DNA of 64,000 nucleotides from CAJQQY01 sp045104975. Its GTDB lineage: Bacteria > Bacteroidota > Bacteroidia > Chitinophagales > Saprospiraceae. Shown one piece after another: positions 7,459 through 17,000 of this stretch. The stretch is from contig JBGCCY010000161.1 of the NCBI GenBank assembly GCA_045104975.1, forward strand, positions 4,920-68,919, written 5' to 3'. Made by a program: the position numbers and the translations under genes. Each line of letters opens with the position of its first letter. Positions within the stretch are counted from its first letter, which is position 1. The notes below the pieces were generated by a model. The model did not search any database, was not told the DNA's origin, and worked only from the letters and a program-made list of their open reading frames with translations.

Positions 7459-9855
7459 CTAAGATTTAGCCTCTGTAGTTTTTTTATCTTTCACATGTTT
7501 ATCCATCCATTCGGTCATTTCCCAAAGCATATGCATAATGGATTCACGCGCTTGATAACCATGACTTTCATGTGGTAACATGACTAATCGAACTGTTGCG
7601 CCATGACCTTTTAATGCAGCATAAAACCGCTCACTTTGCATAGGATATGTGCCAGAATTATTATCAGCATTTCCATGAATTAAAAGTAGCGGATCTTTGA
7701 TTTTATCAGCATGTACGAATGGAGACATATTAAAATAAGTTTCTGGCGTTTCCCAAAATGTTCGTTCCTCTGATTGAAAACCAAAAGGTGTTAAGGTTCG
7801 ATTGTAGGCTCCACTTCTTGCAATTCCTGCTGCAAATAAATTGCTATGTGCTAGCAAATTTGCTGTCATAAATGCACCATAAGAATGACCACCGACAACC
7901 AATCGATCTTTATCTGCAACTCCCATTTCTACAATTTTATCAATCGCAGCTTCCGCATCCATGACCAATTGTTCTCTGAATTTTTCATTAGGCTCTTCCT
8001 CACCTTCTCCCACAATCGGCATTCCGAAATCATCAAAAACAGCATAACCTTGTGTCACCCAAAAAATTGGAGAAGCCCAATACAATCGAGTAAATTCGTA
8101 AGGTGAATCATTCACTTGACCTGCTGCGTCGGCACTTTTATATTCACGCGGATAAGCCCACATGAGTACTGGTAAGCAACCGTCTTTTTTAGCATCATAA
8201 CCTGCGGGAGTGTACATGGTTCCCGTCAGTTCGATACCATCTTTTCGTTTGTATTTGACCAATTCTTTTTTCACCCCTTTCAATGATTCGTAAGGGTTTT
8301 TGAAAAAAGTTAATTGTTTATTTTTCTTTGAATTGATATCTTTGATAAAATAATTTGGCGGCTCATCTTTTGATTCTCGACGAGTTAAAATACTTCCTTT
8401 TTCAATATCTAAAATCTCAACAGGCACTTCATAATAAGGAGCTACTGATCTCCAAAGGCGAGTCGATTTTTTTGTCGCCAAATCGAATTTATCAACAAAT
8501 GGTCGGTTACCTTCTGGCGATGCACCTTGCCCTGAAAGGTAAAGTGTTCTCCCTCCATCTGAAGTTAAGAGAACACCACGACCATATTTATTTCGATGTG
8601 TTTCAAAACCACCAGGGCTGTTGTAACGGTCTTCCCAGGAGCGGTCGAAAATGAGTTTCTTACCTTCATTCGGTGCGGTTGGATTCCAACTGTTAGTGAT
8701 TTCTCTCCGAGTTTCCCACTCCCATTCGGAAGCCATGGCTAACGCATCATTTCCCCAAGTTACCCCTCCATAACGTAATTCAAAACTAATTCCTTCTTGC
8801 GCATTACTTTTGAATGGAGCAGCTTTAAAAAACATTTTATCTCGAATTTTTGCTACTGTTTTTGGGTCACCGCCGTCTTGTGCTTCTACCCAATAAACAG
8901 TCGCTGGCGCATCTGCCCGCCAAGTGAAACTACGTGGTCCAGTTCGAGTTGCGCCGAACCCTTTTGGTATATTTTCAGCCGAAGGAATTTGTGCGAGCTT
9001 CGCCACATCATTTCCATCTTTGTCATAAATATCGATATCAAATGGAAATCGAGCGAAAGGAACGATGTAAGAAAAAGGTTTTTGCACGGTGTAAATCATG
9101 ACATAATTTCCATCAGGAGAAGTGCTCATTCCTTTGATGATTCCAGTTTTCCCAAAAGGTCGAACCTTGCCTGTTTCGAGGTCAACTTTTATTAATTCCG
9201 AAATGGTATAATATTCAAACAAAGTTTCATCATGACGATTTTTCAATAAATCTTGGTACGTTCTGACTGGAGCAGATTTACCTTCGTTGGATTGAATAGT
9301 TGGTCCAATTGGTTTGATGCCTTCCTTAGGAGTTAGTCCACGATTTGGATTTATTTTTTTATAAATGATCGTTTTGTTATCAGAAAACCATGAGTAAGGT
9401 AAACCACCCATGGCATCATTTACATTTGCTTCGGTTAGTTTTTTCGCATTACCTCTTTTCAAATCAGCCGTCCATAATTCTAATCCATTTTCTTTGGTAA
9501 TGGTAAAAACGACTCGCGAACCATCAGGAGACCAACTTACATTTTCCATTTTTGGATTAGCGGGCAGACCTTCAATTTCTTTTTCTATTGATCCATCCAC
9601 CGATTTCATTTCCATACTATTGAAATGAGAAGAACGGCTAGCGCCATTGGTGCGAGGATTAATTCGGATACCTGCTAAACGTAATTCTTCTTGCGCGACT
9701 TCTTCAATTGAAGGCAAACTTGCTCGACCTAACAATAACATTACATCTCCTGAAGGACTCAAACTTGCTGCTGGAGTTGGTGGTGCATCAATCAACTCAG
9801 CAATTGCTTTTGGGGGAATCTGATAGCCTAAATTATTTTGTAGATTTAAATTCAT
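7459..9855 (-). CDS. S9 family serine peptidase (prolyl oligopeptidase / glutamyl endopeptidase type)
   Basis: A 798-residue protein: an N-terminal beta-propeller (about 30-530, with WSPDGSRVVF-type blades), then an alpha/beta-hydrolase peptidase domain. The inferred triad is Ser658 in GHSYGA, Asp731 in HGNADNN and His765 in HESHGY. The opening LGYQIPPKAIAELIDAPPTP is the mature start of the S9 group related to chloroplast glutamyl endopeptidase. Homologues in Bacteroidota carry a signal peptide before this point. Here the only in-frame start is ATG 9855, which leaves no signal. A signal-like stretch exists upstream (9856-9923), but it is one base out of frame with its ATG (see that entry). 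As assembled the enzyme would stay in the cytoplasm. Confidence 0.88.
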   Translation of the reverse strand: MNLNLQNNLGYQIPPKAIAELIDAPPTPAASLSPSGDVMLLLGRASLPSIEEVAQEELRLAGIRINPRTNGASRSSHFNSMEMKSVDGSIEKEIEGLPANPKMENVSWSPDGSRVVFTITKENGLELWTADLKRGNAKKLTEANVNDAMGGLPYSWFSDNKTIIYKKINPNRGLTPKEGIKPIGPTIQSNEGKSAPVRTYQDLLKNRHDETLFEYYTISELIKVDLETGKVRPFGKTGIIKGMSTSPDGNYVMIYTVQKPFSYIVPFARFPFDIDIYDKDGNDVAKLAQIPSAENIPKGFGATRTGPRSFTWRADAPATVYWVEAQDGGDPKTVAKIRDKMFFKAAPFKSNAQEGISFELRYGGVTWGNDALAMASEWEWETRREITNSWNPTAPNEGKKLIFDRSWEDRYNSPGGFETHRNKYGRGVLLTSDGGRTLYLSGQGASPEGNRPFVDKFDLATKKSTRLWRSVAPYYEVPVEILDIEKGSILTRRESKDEPPNYFIKDINSKKNKQLTFFKNPYESLKGVKKELVKYKRKDGIELTGTMYTPAGYDAKKDGCLPVLMWAYPREYKSADAAGQVNDSPYEFTRLYWASPIFWVTQGYAVFDDFGMPIVGEGEEEPNEKFREQLVMDAEAAIDKIVEMGVADKDRLVVGGHSYGAFMTANLLAHSNLFAAGIARSGAYNRTLTPFGFQSEERTFWETPETYFNMSPFVHADKIKDPLLLIHGNADNNSGTYPMQSERFYAALKGHGATVRLVMLPHESHGYQARESIMHMLWEMTEWMDKHVKDKKTTEAKS

Positions 9856-9923
9856 GATGAAAATTAAAAGAAGTGAAATCCCAAAAGGGATGAGTTTTTT
9901 GAGATAAAATTTTTAGCAAACAT
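9856..9923 (-). other. Detached signal-peptide sequence of the S9 peptidase (one-base frameshift)
   Basis: In frame with the peptidase and directly before ATG 9855, the sequence reads YLKKLIPFGISLLLIFI, a textbook signal-peptide core, but it has no start codon and meets a TAA upstream. An ATG at 9923 begins MFAKNF in another frame. One extra T in the A5T4 tract (9906-9914) would join MFAKNF to YLKKLIPF without a stop. This is either a true one-base deletion or a homopolymer assembly error. Confidence 0.6.
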
Positions 9924-9960
9924 AATATTGTTTTTTTTTGCTAAAAAAAAATAAACAAAA

Positions 9961-9992
9961 AGCGGTGTTAACGATCGAGCGCTAACACCGCT
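9961..9992. terminator. Terminator-like hairpin upstream of the S9 peptidase, downstream of the ABC cluster
   Basis: Perfect 10-base stem AGCGGTGTTA (9961-9970) / TAACACCGCT (9983-9992), flanked by A-rich sequence that gives a T-run on the minus strand. It ends the 12661-10021 minus-strand cluster. Confidence 0.75.
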
Positions 9993-10020
9993 AAGGGAGT
10001 ATTTGTTTTTTTGAAATATT

Positions 10021-10527
10021 TTATTCTTTAACTAATTCGGCATCTTCTAATGTATAGATCAATCGATTGATGTCGTCAGAATTAGTTTTTAGCTTTCCAC
10101 GAAGGGTAACTGCTTCCGCAGAATATTTTACCGCTTCACTTGCCACTACTTCCATCACCGTTTCAGGTCCTGCACCTCCACAGAAAAAACACATATTATA
10201 TGGGAAAGCTGAAAAGACAAATTCTTTATGACTTTTGTAGCCTTCGACTGGAATGATGTATCCTTTGATTTCGATTACTTTGTCTTCCAATGCGATTACT
10301 TCTTTGCTGAAAACAGGTTTATCTACTTTGAATCCCATGATTTCATCGTACTCCTTTTTGAAAGTAATTTTACTTAAGGTCTTCCATGTTTTAGCTGCAT
10401 TGGAAGGTTCCGTTGGAGCTTTGACCGTTTGTTTTTTATCTTCTTTAGTGGAAGATTGTGCAGTACTTAAATTTGAAAAAGCTGCGACTAAAAACAAGCT
10501 GAATATTGCAATGGTTATTTTTTTCAT
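10021..10527 (-). CDS. Secreted Cys-motif protein of the ABC/FtsX cluster
   Basis: A 168-residue protein with a cleavable signal peptide (MKKITIAIFSLFLVAAF to about residue 23). The central domain carries IKGYIIPVEGYKSHKEFVF and then PYNMCFFCGGAGPETVMEV, with a C-x-x-C-G-G that could bind metal. The overall plan (a K-V-x-I-x-G-(Y/F)-x-x-P block, then a strand ending in a Cys motif) recalls DUF3299 proteins, which sit with an FtsX-type permease and an ATPase in zinc-linked clusters. I treat the family match as tentative. It lies 80 bases after the FtsX gene and shares the terminator at 9961-9992. A periplasmic metal-site or metal-sensing role is inference from the cysteines and the His-rich partner. 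Confidence 0.65.
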   Translation of the reverse strand: MKKITIAIFSLFLVAAFSNLSTAQSSTKEDKKQTVKAPTEPSNAAKTWKTLSKITFKKEYDEIMGFKVDKPVFSKEVIALEDKVIEIKGYIIPVEGYKSHKEFVFSAFPYNMCFFCGGAGPETVMEVVASEAVKYSAEAVTLRGKLKTNSDDINRLIYTLEDAELVKE

Positions 10528-10607
10528 AATATCTTTTTCTTTTTGATAAAAAAATCCAAACCCCTCAATCGTTCACAAATATAACGTATTACTTTCGATG
10601 AAGTAAT

Positions 10608-12038
10608 TTAAGACTCTGTTAAAGTTTGAGAAATATCCGTTTTAAATGCTTGATATGCAGGAATTACAGCAGCGATAAACCCAATAAATAATGCACCACC
10701 AAGTAAGTAAAACTCTTCTATTAGAAATTTAGTCGCAGTAAATGAGTAATGATATTTATCTTCCATCTGTCCTGCAAAAATGCTCATCCCTAAATGGCTT
10801 AGAATAATTCCAATTATATATCCTAAAATTGCAAGTAGTAATCCTTCTAAAATAATCAAGGCAAATAGTTTCCCAGGAGTTGCTCCCATTACTCGCATAA
10901 GCGCTAGTTCGTATTTTCGATCTCGCAAAGAACTAAACAATGAAATGAAAATACTCAACCCAGAAACGAACACAATTATCATCGCTAAGTTTCTCAAAAA
11001 ACTTTCACCCAAACTCATATTGTCATACAATCGATTCAACTCGATTGCTGGTGAAGCTGCCATGACTTCGGTGTTTTCATTAATTCCTCGAAGCATCGTC
11101 AAGGCTTGAAAACTCTTTTTACTTGACTCTTTAAATTTGATTAAAATGGAAGTGATCTCTTGGTCGACTTCTTCGATTAAAGGTTTTTGCGGAGCAGCAT
11201 GATCGTGGTCGTGGTCGTGATCATGATCGTGACCATCATGTGCTGCGTGGTCGTGTCCTTCGTGATTATCAGTTTCAGTTTCTACTTCAGTTGTTTCAGG
11301 TTCTTCTTCAGTCGTCTCAGGTTCATCATGATTCGCATGCACTTCCCAAATACTTTGAGTTGTTGTCAAAATTAATTGATCGATAACTGAATTTGATTTT
11401 TGGAAAATACCGACCACTTTAAATTCTCCGTGATCATGTCCATTCATTCCGTCGCTCAAGAAACCATGGGTACTGTGAAAGGTGTCACCAATTTTTAGAT
11501 TGACAATTTTAGCAACATCTGCTCCGATGGTTGCTTCAAAATTATTTTTCCAAATCTTTCCTTCAGCAGTTTTGACTTCATAAAGTTCTGGATAATCTTG
11601 AGTTGTTCCGACGATTCGAAATCCTTTGTAACTATCTCCTAAGGAAAGTGGAATCGCTTTTTCGATCAATGGATTTCTTCCACTCAAAAAAGGTTTGACA
11701 TCTTGGATCTTGACATTTCCAGTTGGATCATCGATATGATACATACTACACAAAATCGTTTGCAAAGGACTTCCTTTCGCGCCAATGACTAAAGAAATGC
11801 CTGCGAGATTTTTATCAAATTTTTCTTGAACCTGATTTTCAATTAAAAAAATCATTGAAATCATTCCAACACCTAATGCAAACAAAACCAAACTCAAAGC
11901 CATGTTGAGTGGTTTGTTAATTAAATTTTTCCATGCAAGAGGAATCATATCAGGATTTCTAATAATAGAAATAAGCGAAAAGATAACTATGCCTGCAAGA
12001 AATATGAGTAATATCCAAAGTCTTATTTCTTCCCTCAT
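10608..12038 (-). CDS. FtsX-like ABC permease with histidine-rich extracytoplasmic loop
   Basis: A 476-residue protein with four transmembrane helices in MacB/FtsX layout: one near residues 10-28, a further helix near 45-65 before a large extracytoplasmic domain, and the last ones in the C-terminal 140 residues (ELALMRVMGATPGKLFALII is the FtsX signature). The extracytoplasmic domain carries an unusual insert near residues 245-290. It has a run of acidic residues, then HEGHDHAAHDGHDHDHDHDH, a likely metal-binding stretch. It overlaps the ATPase gene by four bases (ATGA), so the two are co-translated. It resembles the permease of zinc-regulated FtsX/DUF3299 clusters; the substrate is not established. 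Export or mechanotransmission across the envelope is more likely than import. Confidence 0.8.
   Translation of the reverse strand: MREEIRLWILLIFLAGIVIFSLISIIRNPDMIPLAWKNLINKPLNMALSLVLFALGVGMISMIFLIENQVQEKFDKNLAGISLVIGAKGSPLQTILCSMYHIDDPTGNVKIQDVKPFLSGRNPLIEKAIPLSLGDSYKGFRIVGTTQDYPELYEVKTAEGKIWKNNFEATIGADVAKIVNLKIGDTFHSTHGFLSDGMNGHDHGEFKVVGIFQKSNSVIDQLILTTTQSIWEVHANHDEPETTEEEPETTEVETETDNHEGHDHAAHDGHDHDHDHDHDHAAPQKPLIEEVDQEITSILIKFKESSKKSFQALTMLRGINENTEVMAASPAIELNRLYDNMSLGESFLRNLAMIIVFVSGLSIFISLFSSLRDRKYELALMRVMGATPGKLFALIILEGLLLAILGYIIGIILSHLGMSIFAGQMEDKYHYSFTATKFLIEEFYLLGGALFIGFIAAVIPAYQAFKTDISQTLTES
11199..11240. repeat. Short tandem His/Asp codon repeat
   Basis: Repeats of gtggtc/gatcat encode alternating His-Asp in the FtsX-like permease. 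The tract could change length by slippage in units of six bases without breaking the frame. Confidence 0.7.
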
Positions 12039-12661
12039 AATTGAATTTGGTTTTTTATTAATTCTTTTAAACGTCCATCATGCGTCACGATGAGCAACGT
12101 TGCATTCACTTCCTTTGCTTGTTGTTCTAGCAACTCAATCACTTCTTGACAATTTTTATCATCCAAAGCAGAGGTAGGTTCGTCTGCCAAAATCAAAGCA
12201 GGTTGATTGACTAAAGCTCTTGCAATGGCAACTCTTTGTTTTTCACCTTCACTTAGATTGTCAGTTTTAGAATGGATTTTGTGACCAACATTTAATTTGT
12301 TCAAAAGAGTAATAATGCGTTCTCGATTTTTCTTTTCGCCAGCTAACTTTTGAGCAAGTAATAAATTTTCTTCGACAGTTAGAGCTTTTAGGAAATGTGC
12401 TTTTTGAAAAACAATGCCGATATTTTTTCCTCGAAATTGATCTAATGCAGTTGAAGAAAGTTTGCGAGTATCTTTTCCGTCAATCAAAATTTCACCTTGC
12501 TTAGGTTTTCGCAAACCGCCGAGCAAATGTAAAAGGGTTGTTTTTCCACTTCCTGATTGACCAAGTAAAAGCCATTGCTCCCCTCGCTGACAATTGATGT
12601 CGGGGAAGTCTAACATGTTTTCTCCGTCGTAGGAAAATTTTAAATTTTTGGTTTGTAACAT
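12035..12661 (-). CDS. ABC transporter ATP-binding protein (LolD/MacB type)
   Basis: A 208-residue ATPase. Walker A is GQSGSGKTT near residue 35, the Q-loop is in GIVFQKAHFLKALTVEEN, the signature is LSEGEKQRVAIARAL, and Walker B is ALILADEPTSALD with the H-switch in LLIVTHDGRL. The LTVEENLLL and A-D-E-P-T-S-A-L-D wording places it in the LolD/MacB/FtsE branch that works with FtsX-like permeases. It is the first gene of the minus-strand cluster and overlaps the permease start by four bases. Its partner is therefore the histidine-rich permease at 10608-12038. Confidence 0.9.
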   Translation of the reverse strand: MLQTKNLKFSYDGENMLDFPDINCQRGEQWLLLGQSGSGKTTLLHLLGGLRKPKQGEILIDGKDTRKLSSTALDQFRGKNIGIVFQKAHFLKALTVEENLLLAQKLAGEKKNRERIITLLNKLNVGHKIHSKTDNLSEGEKQRVAIARALVNQPALILADEPTSALDDKNCQEVIELLEQQAKEVNATLLIVTHDGRLKELIKNQIQL

Positions 12662-12707
12662 AGTTTTTCTCTGATTACTTTTTTAAACTATCGATTAAAA
12701 TCGGAGG

Positions 12708-13610
12708 CTACAATAATGCTGCACCGAACACCCCAGCGCTATCTCCAAGCTTCGGTTTTAAAAACACCGTATCGAACCGATTGTTGAAAACATATTTTTT
12801 TGCTTCCTCTACACCTTCTTTATATAACAAATCAACATTACCAACTCCTCCACCTAAAACAATCGCATCAGGGTCTAAAATATTAATCACATTCGCGATT
12901 CCTTTTCCAAAAAACTCTAACATTCGTTTGACCGTTTGAGTAGCTGCGCCATCTGTTCCAGCGTGGTATCTTTCGACGATTGTTTTTAATTTTAAATGTT
13001 CCCCCGATTGTTCCTCGTAGAATCTTTCCAAAGATTTTCCAGAAAGAATTGTTTCTACACAGCCAATCTTTCCACAATAACAATTACCTCCCGATTCATC
13101 TAAAAAATTATGTCCCCATTCGCCAGCAATACCTTGACGACCTGTAAGTGGTTTTCCATTAATCACAATTCCTCCACCAACACCAGACCCCATGATGACT
13201 CCAAAAACTACATTTGCATTAGGCATTCTCTCTTTGACAATTCCCATATTCGCTTCTGCAACGGCAAAACAATTAGCATCATTGGCAACGACAATTGGTA
13301 GATTGAGTAGTTGCTCCAAATCTTTTTGGAATGGCATTCCATTCATGATGGTTGTGTTGGAATTTTTCATCGTTTGTAAAATTGGATCAATCACCCCTGG
13401 TGTTCCGATTCCAATTTTCTCAGGTTTTACGCCTGTTTCAGCAATAAGGACTTCAACCAATTTTGCAATTTGGTTTAATATATGTTGATAGCCTTTGTCT
13501 GCTTCGGTTGGAACTCTTAAGCGTTTTAAGGAAACAGGGTTATCGCCACCTTCTAGTACGACTCCTTCAATTTTAGTTCCTCCTAAATCAATTCCCCAAT
13601 GTAAATCCAT
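12708..13610 (-). CDS. ROK family sugar kinase
   Basis: About 300 residues. The phosphate motif DLGGTKIEGVVLE is at the N-terminus, GTPG and NDANCFA form the sugar site, MGSGVGGGIVING is the second phosphate region, and the ROK zinc motif CYCGKIGC is near residue 185. The first zinc ligand, His, lies in GEWGHNF. The last block, DAIVLGGGVGN, closes the nucleotide site. The enzyme is expected to phosphorylate glucose or an N-acetylhexosamine; the exact sugar cannot be fixed from this alone. I chose the ATG at 13610 (MDLHWGIDLGG) over a TTG at 13637, because the family begins right at the glycine-rich motif. It lies 46 bases before the ABC ATPase gene on the same strand, but the two functions look unrelated. 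Confidence 0.88.
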   Translation of the reverse strand: MDLHWGIDLGGTKIEGVVLEGGDNPVSLKRLRVPTEADKGYQHILNQIAKLVEVLIAETGVKPEKIGIGTPGVIDPILQTMKNSNTTIMNGMPFQKDLEQLLNLPIVVANDANCFAVAEANMGIVKERMPNANVVFGVIMGSGVGGGIVINGKPLTGRQGIAGEWGHNFLDESGGNCYCGKIGCVETILSGKSLERFYEEQSGEHLKLKTIVERYHAGTDGAATQTVKRMLEFFGKGIANVINILDPDAIVLGGGVGNVDLLYKEGVEEAKKYVFNNRFDTVFLKPKLGDSAGVFGAALL

Positions 13611-13698
13611 AATGTGATAAATTTGTTTTAGGTCCAATTACATAGTTTTAATTATAAAAACGATCAAAAAGGACAGTTGGTTTTGAAAAAATATTGAT

Positions 13699-13730
13699 AT
13701 TGATTTTGAACAAAAATACTGCTACATTTG
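13699..13730 (+). promoter_or_regulatory. Promoter of the ileS leader transcript
   Basis: TACATTTG at 13723-13730 matches the Bacteroidota -7 element TAnnTTTG. ATTG at 13699-13702 stands 20 bases upstream as a near match to the -33 TTTG. The expected start site is a few bases before the leader peptide region. Confidence 0.65.
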
Positions 13731-13760
13731 TCTATCTCTAGAAAGAAAGAAAAAAATAAC

Positions 13761-13826
13761 ATGAAAATTTACTCAAATATAATAATTAGCATCATTATCA
13801 TTCCGCGATTGCCAGACAATCTGTAG
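13761..13826 (+). CDS. Isoleucine-rich leader peptide of ileS
   Basis: A 21-residue open frame beginning MKIYSNIIISIIII and ending PRLPDNL, with its stop TAG at 13824-13826. Eight of 21 residues are isoleucine, seven of them within nine codons (13779-13802), and all three Ile codons are used. It is the first start codon after the promoter. Its end overlaps the 5' arm of an antiterminator and a terminator follows 24 bases later, with isoleucyl-tRNA synthetase as the next gene. This is the layout of an amino-acid leader peptide: ribosomes slow here when charged tRNA-Ile is scarce. The peptide itself is probably without function. Confidence 0.8.
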   Translation: MKIYSNIIISIIIIPRLPDNL

Positions 13827-13885
13827 ATGCTACATTTTTTATTTGAAATAAAAAGCTCTGACAGGTTGTACTGTCAGAGCTTTTT
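13813..13885 (+). promoter_or_regulatory. ileS: Ribosome-mediated transcription attenuator of ileS
   Basis: Two exclusive structures are visible. The antiterminator pairs 13813-13824 (cagacaatctgt) with 13861-13873 (acaggttgtactg): twelve pairs with one G-U pair and one bulged A at 13870. The terminator pairs 13851-13864 with 13871-13884. The 3' antiterminator arm covers the top of the terminator's left arm and its loop, so only one can form. A ribosome that reaches the leader stop (13824-13826) masks the 5' antiterminator arm and lets the terminator form. A ribosome stalled on the Ile codons (13779-13802) leaves it free. The predicted outcome is read-through into ileS under isoleucine or Ile-tRNA shortage. 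Confidence 0.75.
13851..13885 (+). terminator. Attenuator terminator before ileS
   Basis: Perfect 14-base stem aaaagctctgacag (13851-13864) / 13871-13884, loop gttgta, then a T-tract interrupted by one G. The distance to the ileS start codon is 123 bases. Confidence 0.85.
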
Positions 13886-14007
13886 GTTTTGAAATGAAGG
13901 GTAATTTTTGTCAAAAAAAAGTTCAAATTTGAATTGTTTTTCAAAGCAAAAGTTATCAACTCATTTTTTATCTTTGCACTCGTTTTTAAAATTAATAATT
14001 TTCTAAT

Positions 14008-17000
14008 ATGTCAAACGAAAAATACCGTAAAGTCAAATCCCTCAATCTCCCTGAGATCGACCAAGAGATACTTGCTTTTTGGAAAGACAATAATGTCTTC
14101 GAAAAAAGTATCGAGGAAAGAAATAAAGACAATTCTTATGTCTTTTACGAAGGGCCGCCTTCGGCAAATGGAAAACCTGGAATTCACCACGTGATGGCTC
14201 GAACGATTAAAGATATGATTTGCCGACATCATACTTTGAAAGGAAAAAGAGTAGAACGAAAAGGTGGTTGGGATACGCATGGTTTGCCAATTGAGTTAGC
14301 GGTAGAAAAAGAATTGGGAATTACCAAAGAAGATATTGGGACGAAAATTTCGGTAGAAGAATATAATACGAAATGCCGGGAGACCGTCATGCGTTACAAA
14401 AGTTTGTGGGATGATTTGACTGTAAAAATGGGATACTGGGTTGACTTAGAAAATCCTTATGTCACTTATGAAAATGAATATATCGAATCAGTTTGGTGGT
14501 TGTTAAATCAGTTGTACAAAAAAGACTTGTTATATAAAGGTCTTTCTGTTCAACCATATTCACCTGCTGCGGGAACTGGATTGAGTACGGCGGAATTGAA
14601 TATGCCAGGTTGCTACAAAGATGTAAAAGATACCTCTGCCGTTGCGATGTTTAAAGTGGAGCGAGATGAAAAATCTGATTTCCTTTTTGAAGCAGATGAC
14701 GAAGATGTTCGAATCATTGCTTGGACGACGACACCTTGGACTTTGCCTTCGAATACTGCTTTGACGGCAGGAGGTAAAATTGATTATGTAAAAATAAAAA
14801 TGCTCAATAGTTACACAGATTTACCAGTAAGTGTGGTGATGGCTGAGGCGTTGGTGAAGAAGTGGTTTGGTGCAAAAAATCAACCTGAGATTATCGAGCA
14901 AGGAGATTCTTTCAAAGGTGCTTTGATGGAAGGAATTCGATATGAGCAATTATTAGATTTTGGAAATGAGATCGAAGAGTTGCAAGGGAAGACTGATGCG
15001 TTCCGAGTTATTTTAGGAAATTTTGTAACGACAGAAGATGGAACGGGAATCGTACACACGGCTCCTTCGTTTGGTGCGGATGATAGAATGGTTGGGGTGC
15101 AAAATGGAATTGGCGCATTGACTTTGGTGGACAAACAAGGAAAGTTTAAAGATACCGTTGGTGAGTTTTCAGGACGATATGTGAAAGATTATAAAGACGA
15201 TCCTGACTATGTAAATGTAGATATTGACATCTCGATCAAGTTGAAAAAGGAAAATAAAGCTTTCAACGTAGCGAAGTACGAACACAATTATCCGCATTGT
15301 TGGAGAACGGATAAACCGATTTTATACTATCCTTTGGACAGTTGGTTTGTCAAAGCTGCTTCGATGAAAGAGCGAATGTCAGAATTGAATAAAACGATTA
15401 ATTGGAAACCTGCTTCGACGGGGGAAGGTCGTTTTGGGAAATGGTTGGAGAACTTGCAAGATTGGAATTTGAGTCGGTCAAGATTTTGGGGGATACCACT
15501 TCCGATTTGGAGAACAGAAGATGGCGAGCAACAAAAATGTATTTCTTCCATCGAAGAATTGACGAATGAAATTGAACATGCAAATAAAGTTTTAGGAAAA
15601 AATCAAACAATTCCTCAAGACTTGCACAGACCATATATTGATGATGTGATCTTGGCAACAGAAGATGGTCAACCAATGAAGCGAGAGTTGGATTTGATTG
15701 ATGTTTGGTTTGATTCAGGTTCGATGCCTTATGCTCAATGGCATTATCCATTTGAGAATAAAGAAAAATTTGAACGTAATTATCCAGCTGATTTTATTGC
15801 GGAAGGAGTGGATCAAACGCGTGGATGGTTTTATACTTTGCATGCGATCGCGACGATGGTTTTTGATTCTGTTGCTTACAAAAATGTGGTTTCGAATGGT
15901 TTAGTTTTAGACAAGAATGGAATCAAAATGTCTAAATCTAAAGGCAACGCTGTTGATCCATTTGAAGCACTTGATAAGTATGGAGCCGATGCGAATCGTT
16001 GGTATATGATTGCTAATTCACCGCCTTGGAATAATCTAAAATATGATGGCGATGGAGTAGATGAAAAACGTAAAAAGTTTTTCGGGACACTTTTCAATAC
16101 CTACAATTTCTTTGCGACGTATGCGAATATCGATGGATTCGAAATGGATGAAGCGAATGCAACTCCAATGGCAGATCGACCTGAAATTGATAAATGGATT
16201 ATTTCAAAATTGAATTCATTAATCAAAGAATATACTGATGCGATGGATGATTACGAAGCAACTAAAGGTTGTCGAGCAATCGAAAACTTTGTTTTAAATG
16301 ATTTGTCGAATTGGTATGTGAGATTGTGTCGTCGTCGTTTTTGGAAAAGTGATTCGGATGCAGACAAGCGAGCTGCGTATGAAACTTTGTATGAATGTAT
16401 GGTGGTCGTTTCGCAGTTGATGTCGGCAGTTGCACCATTCTTTGGGGATTGGTTGTATCAAAGATTGACTGACCCAATTCGTAACAATGAGAAAGCAAAT
16501 GATGGTCGATGGAAACATGATTCTGTTCATTTGACTTATTTGACGAAAGCAAATGATGATTTGATCGACGCAGCATTGGAGGAAAGAATGGATTACGCAC
16601 AACGAATTTCTTCTTTGGTTTTATCCATCAGAAAGAAAGAAAATCATCGAGTGAGACAGCCTTTGCAAAAAATATTATTACCTGTTTTAGATAGCGGTTT
16701 TCAAGCGCAAGTGGAAGCGGTCAATGATTTGATTTTGTCAGAGGTGAATGTAAAAGAGATTGAATATTTGACAGACACAACTGGATTTATCAAAAAGAAA
16801 GTCAAAGCGAATTTCAAAACACTTGGTCGTAAATTGGGTAAAAATATGAAAGCCGCAGCTGCGGTGATCGGAGGTTTTACACAAGAAGATATCGCTGCGA
16901 TTGAAAAATCTAATAGCTACCAATTAGTTGTAGGAGAAGAAACTTATGAGTTGACTTTGGAGGATTTTGAAATCACTTCAGATGACATTCCTGGTTGGAC

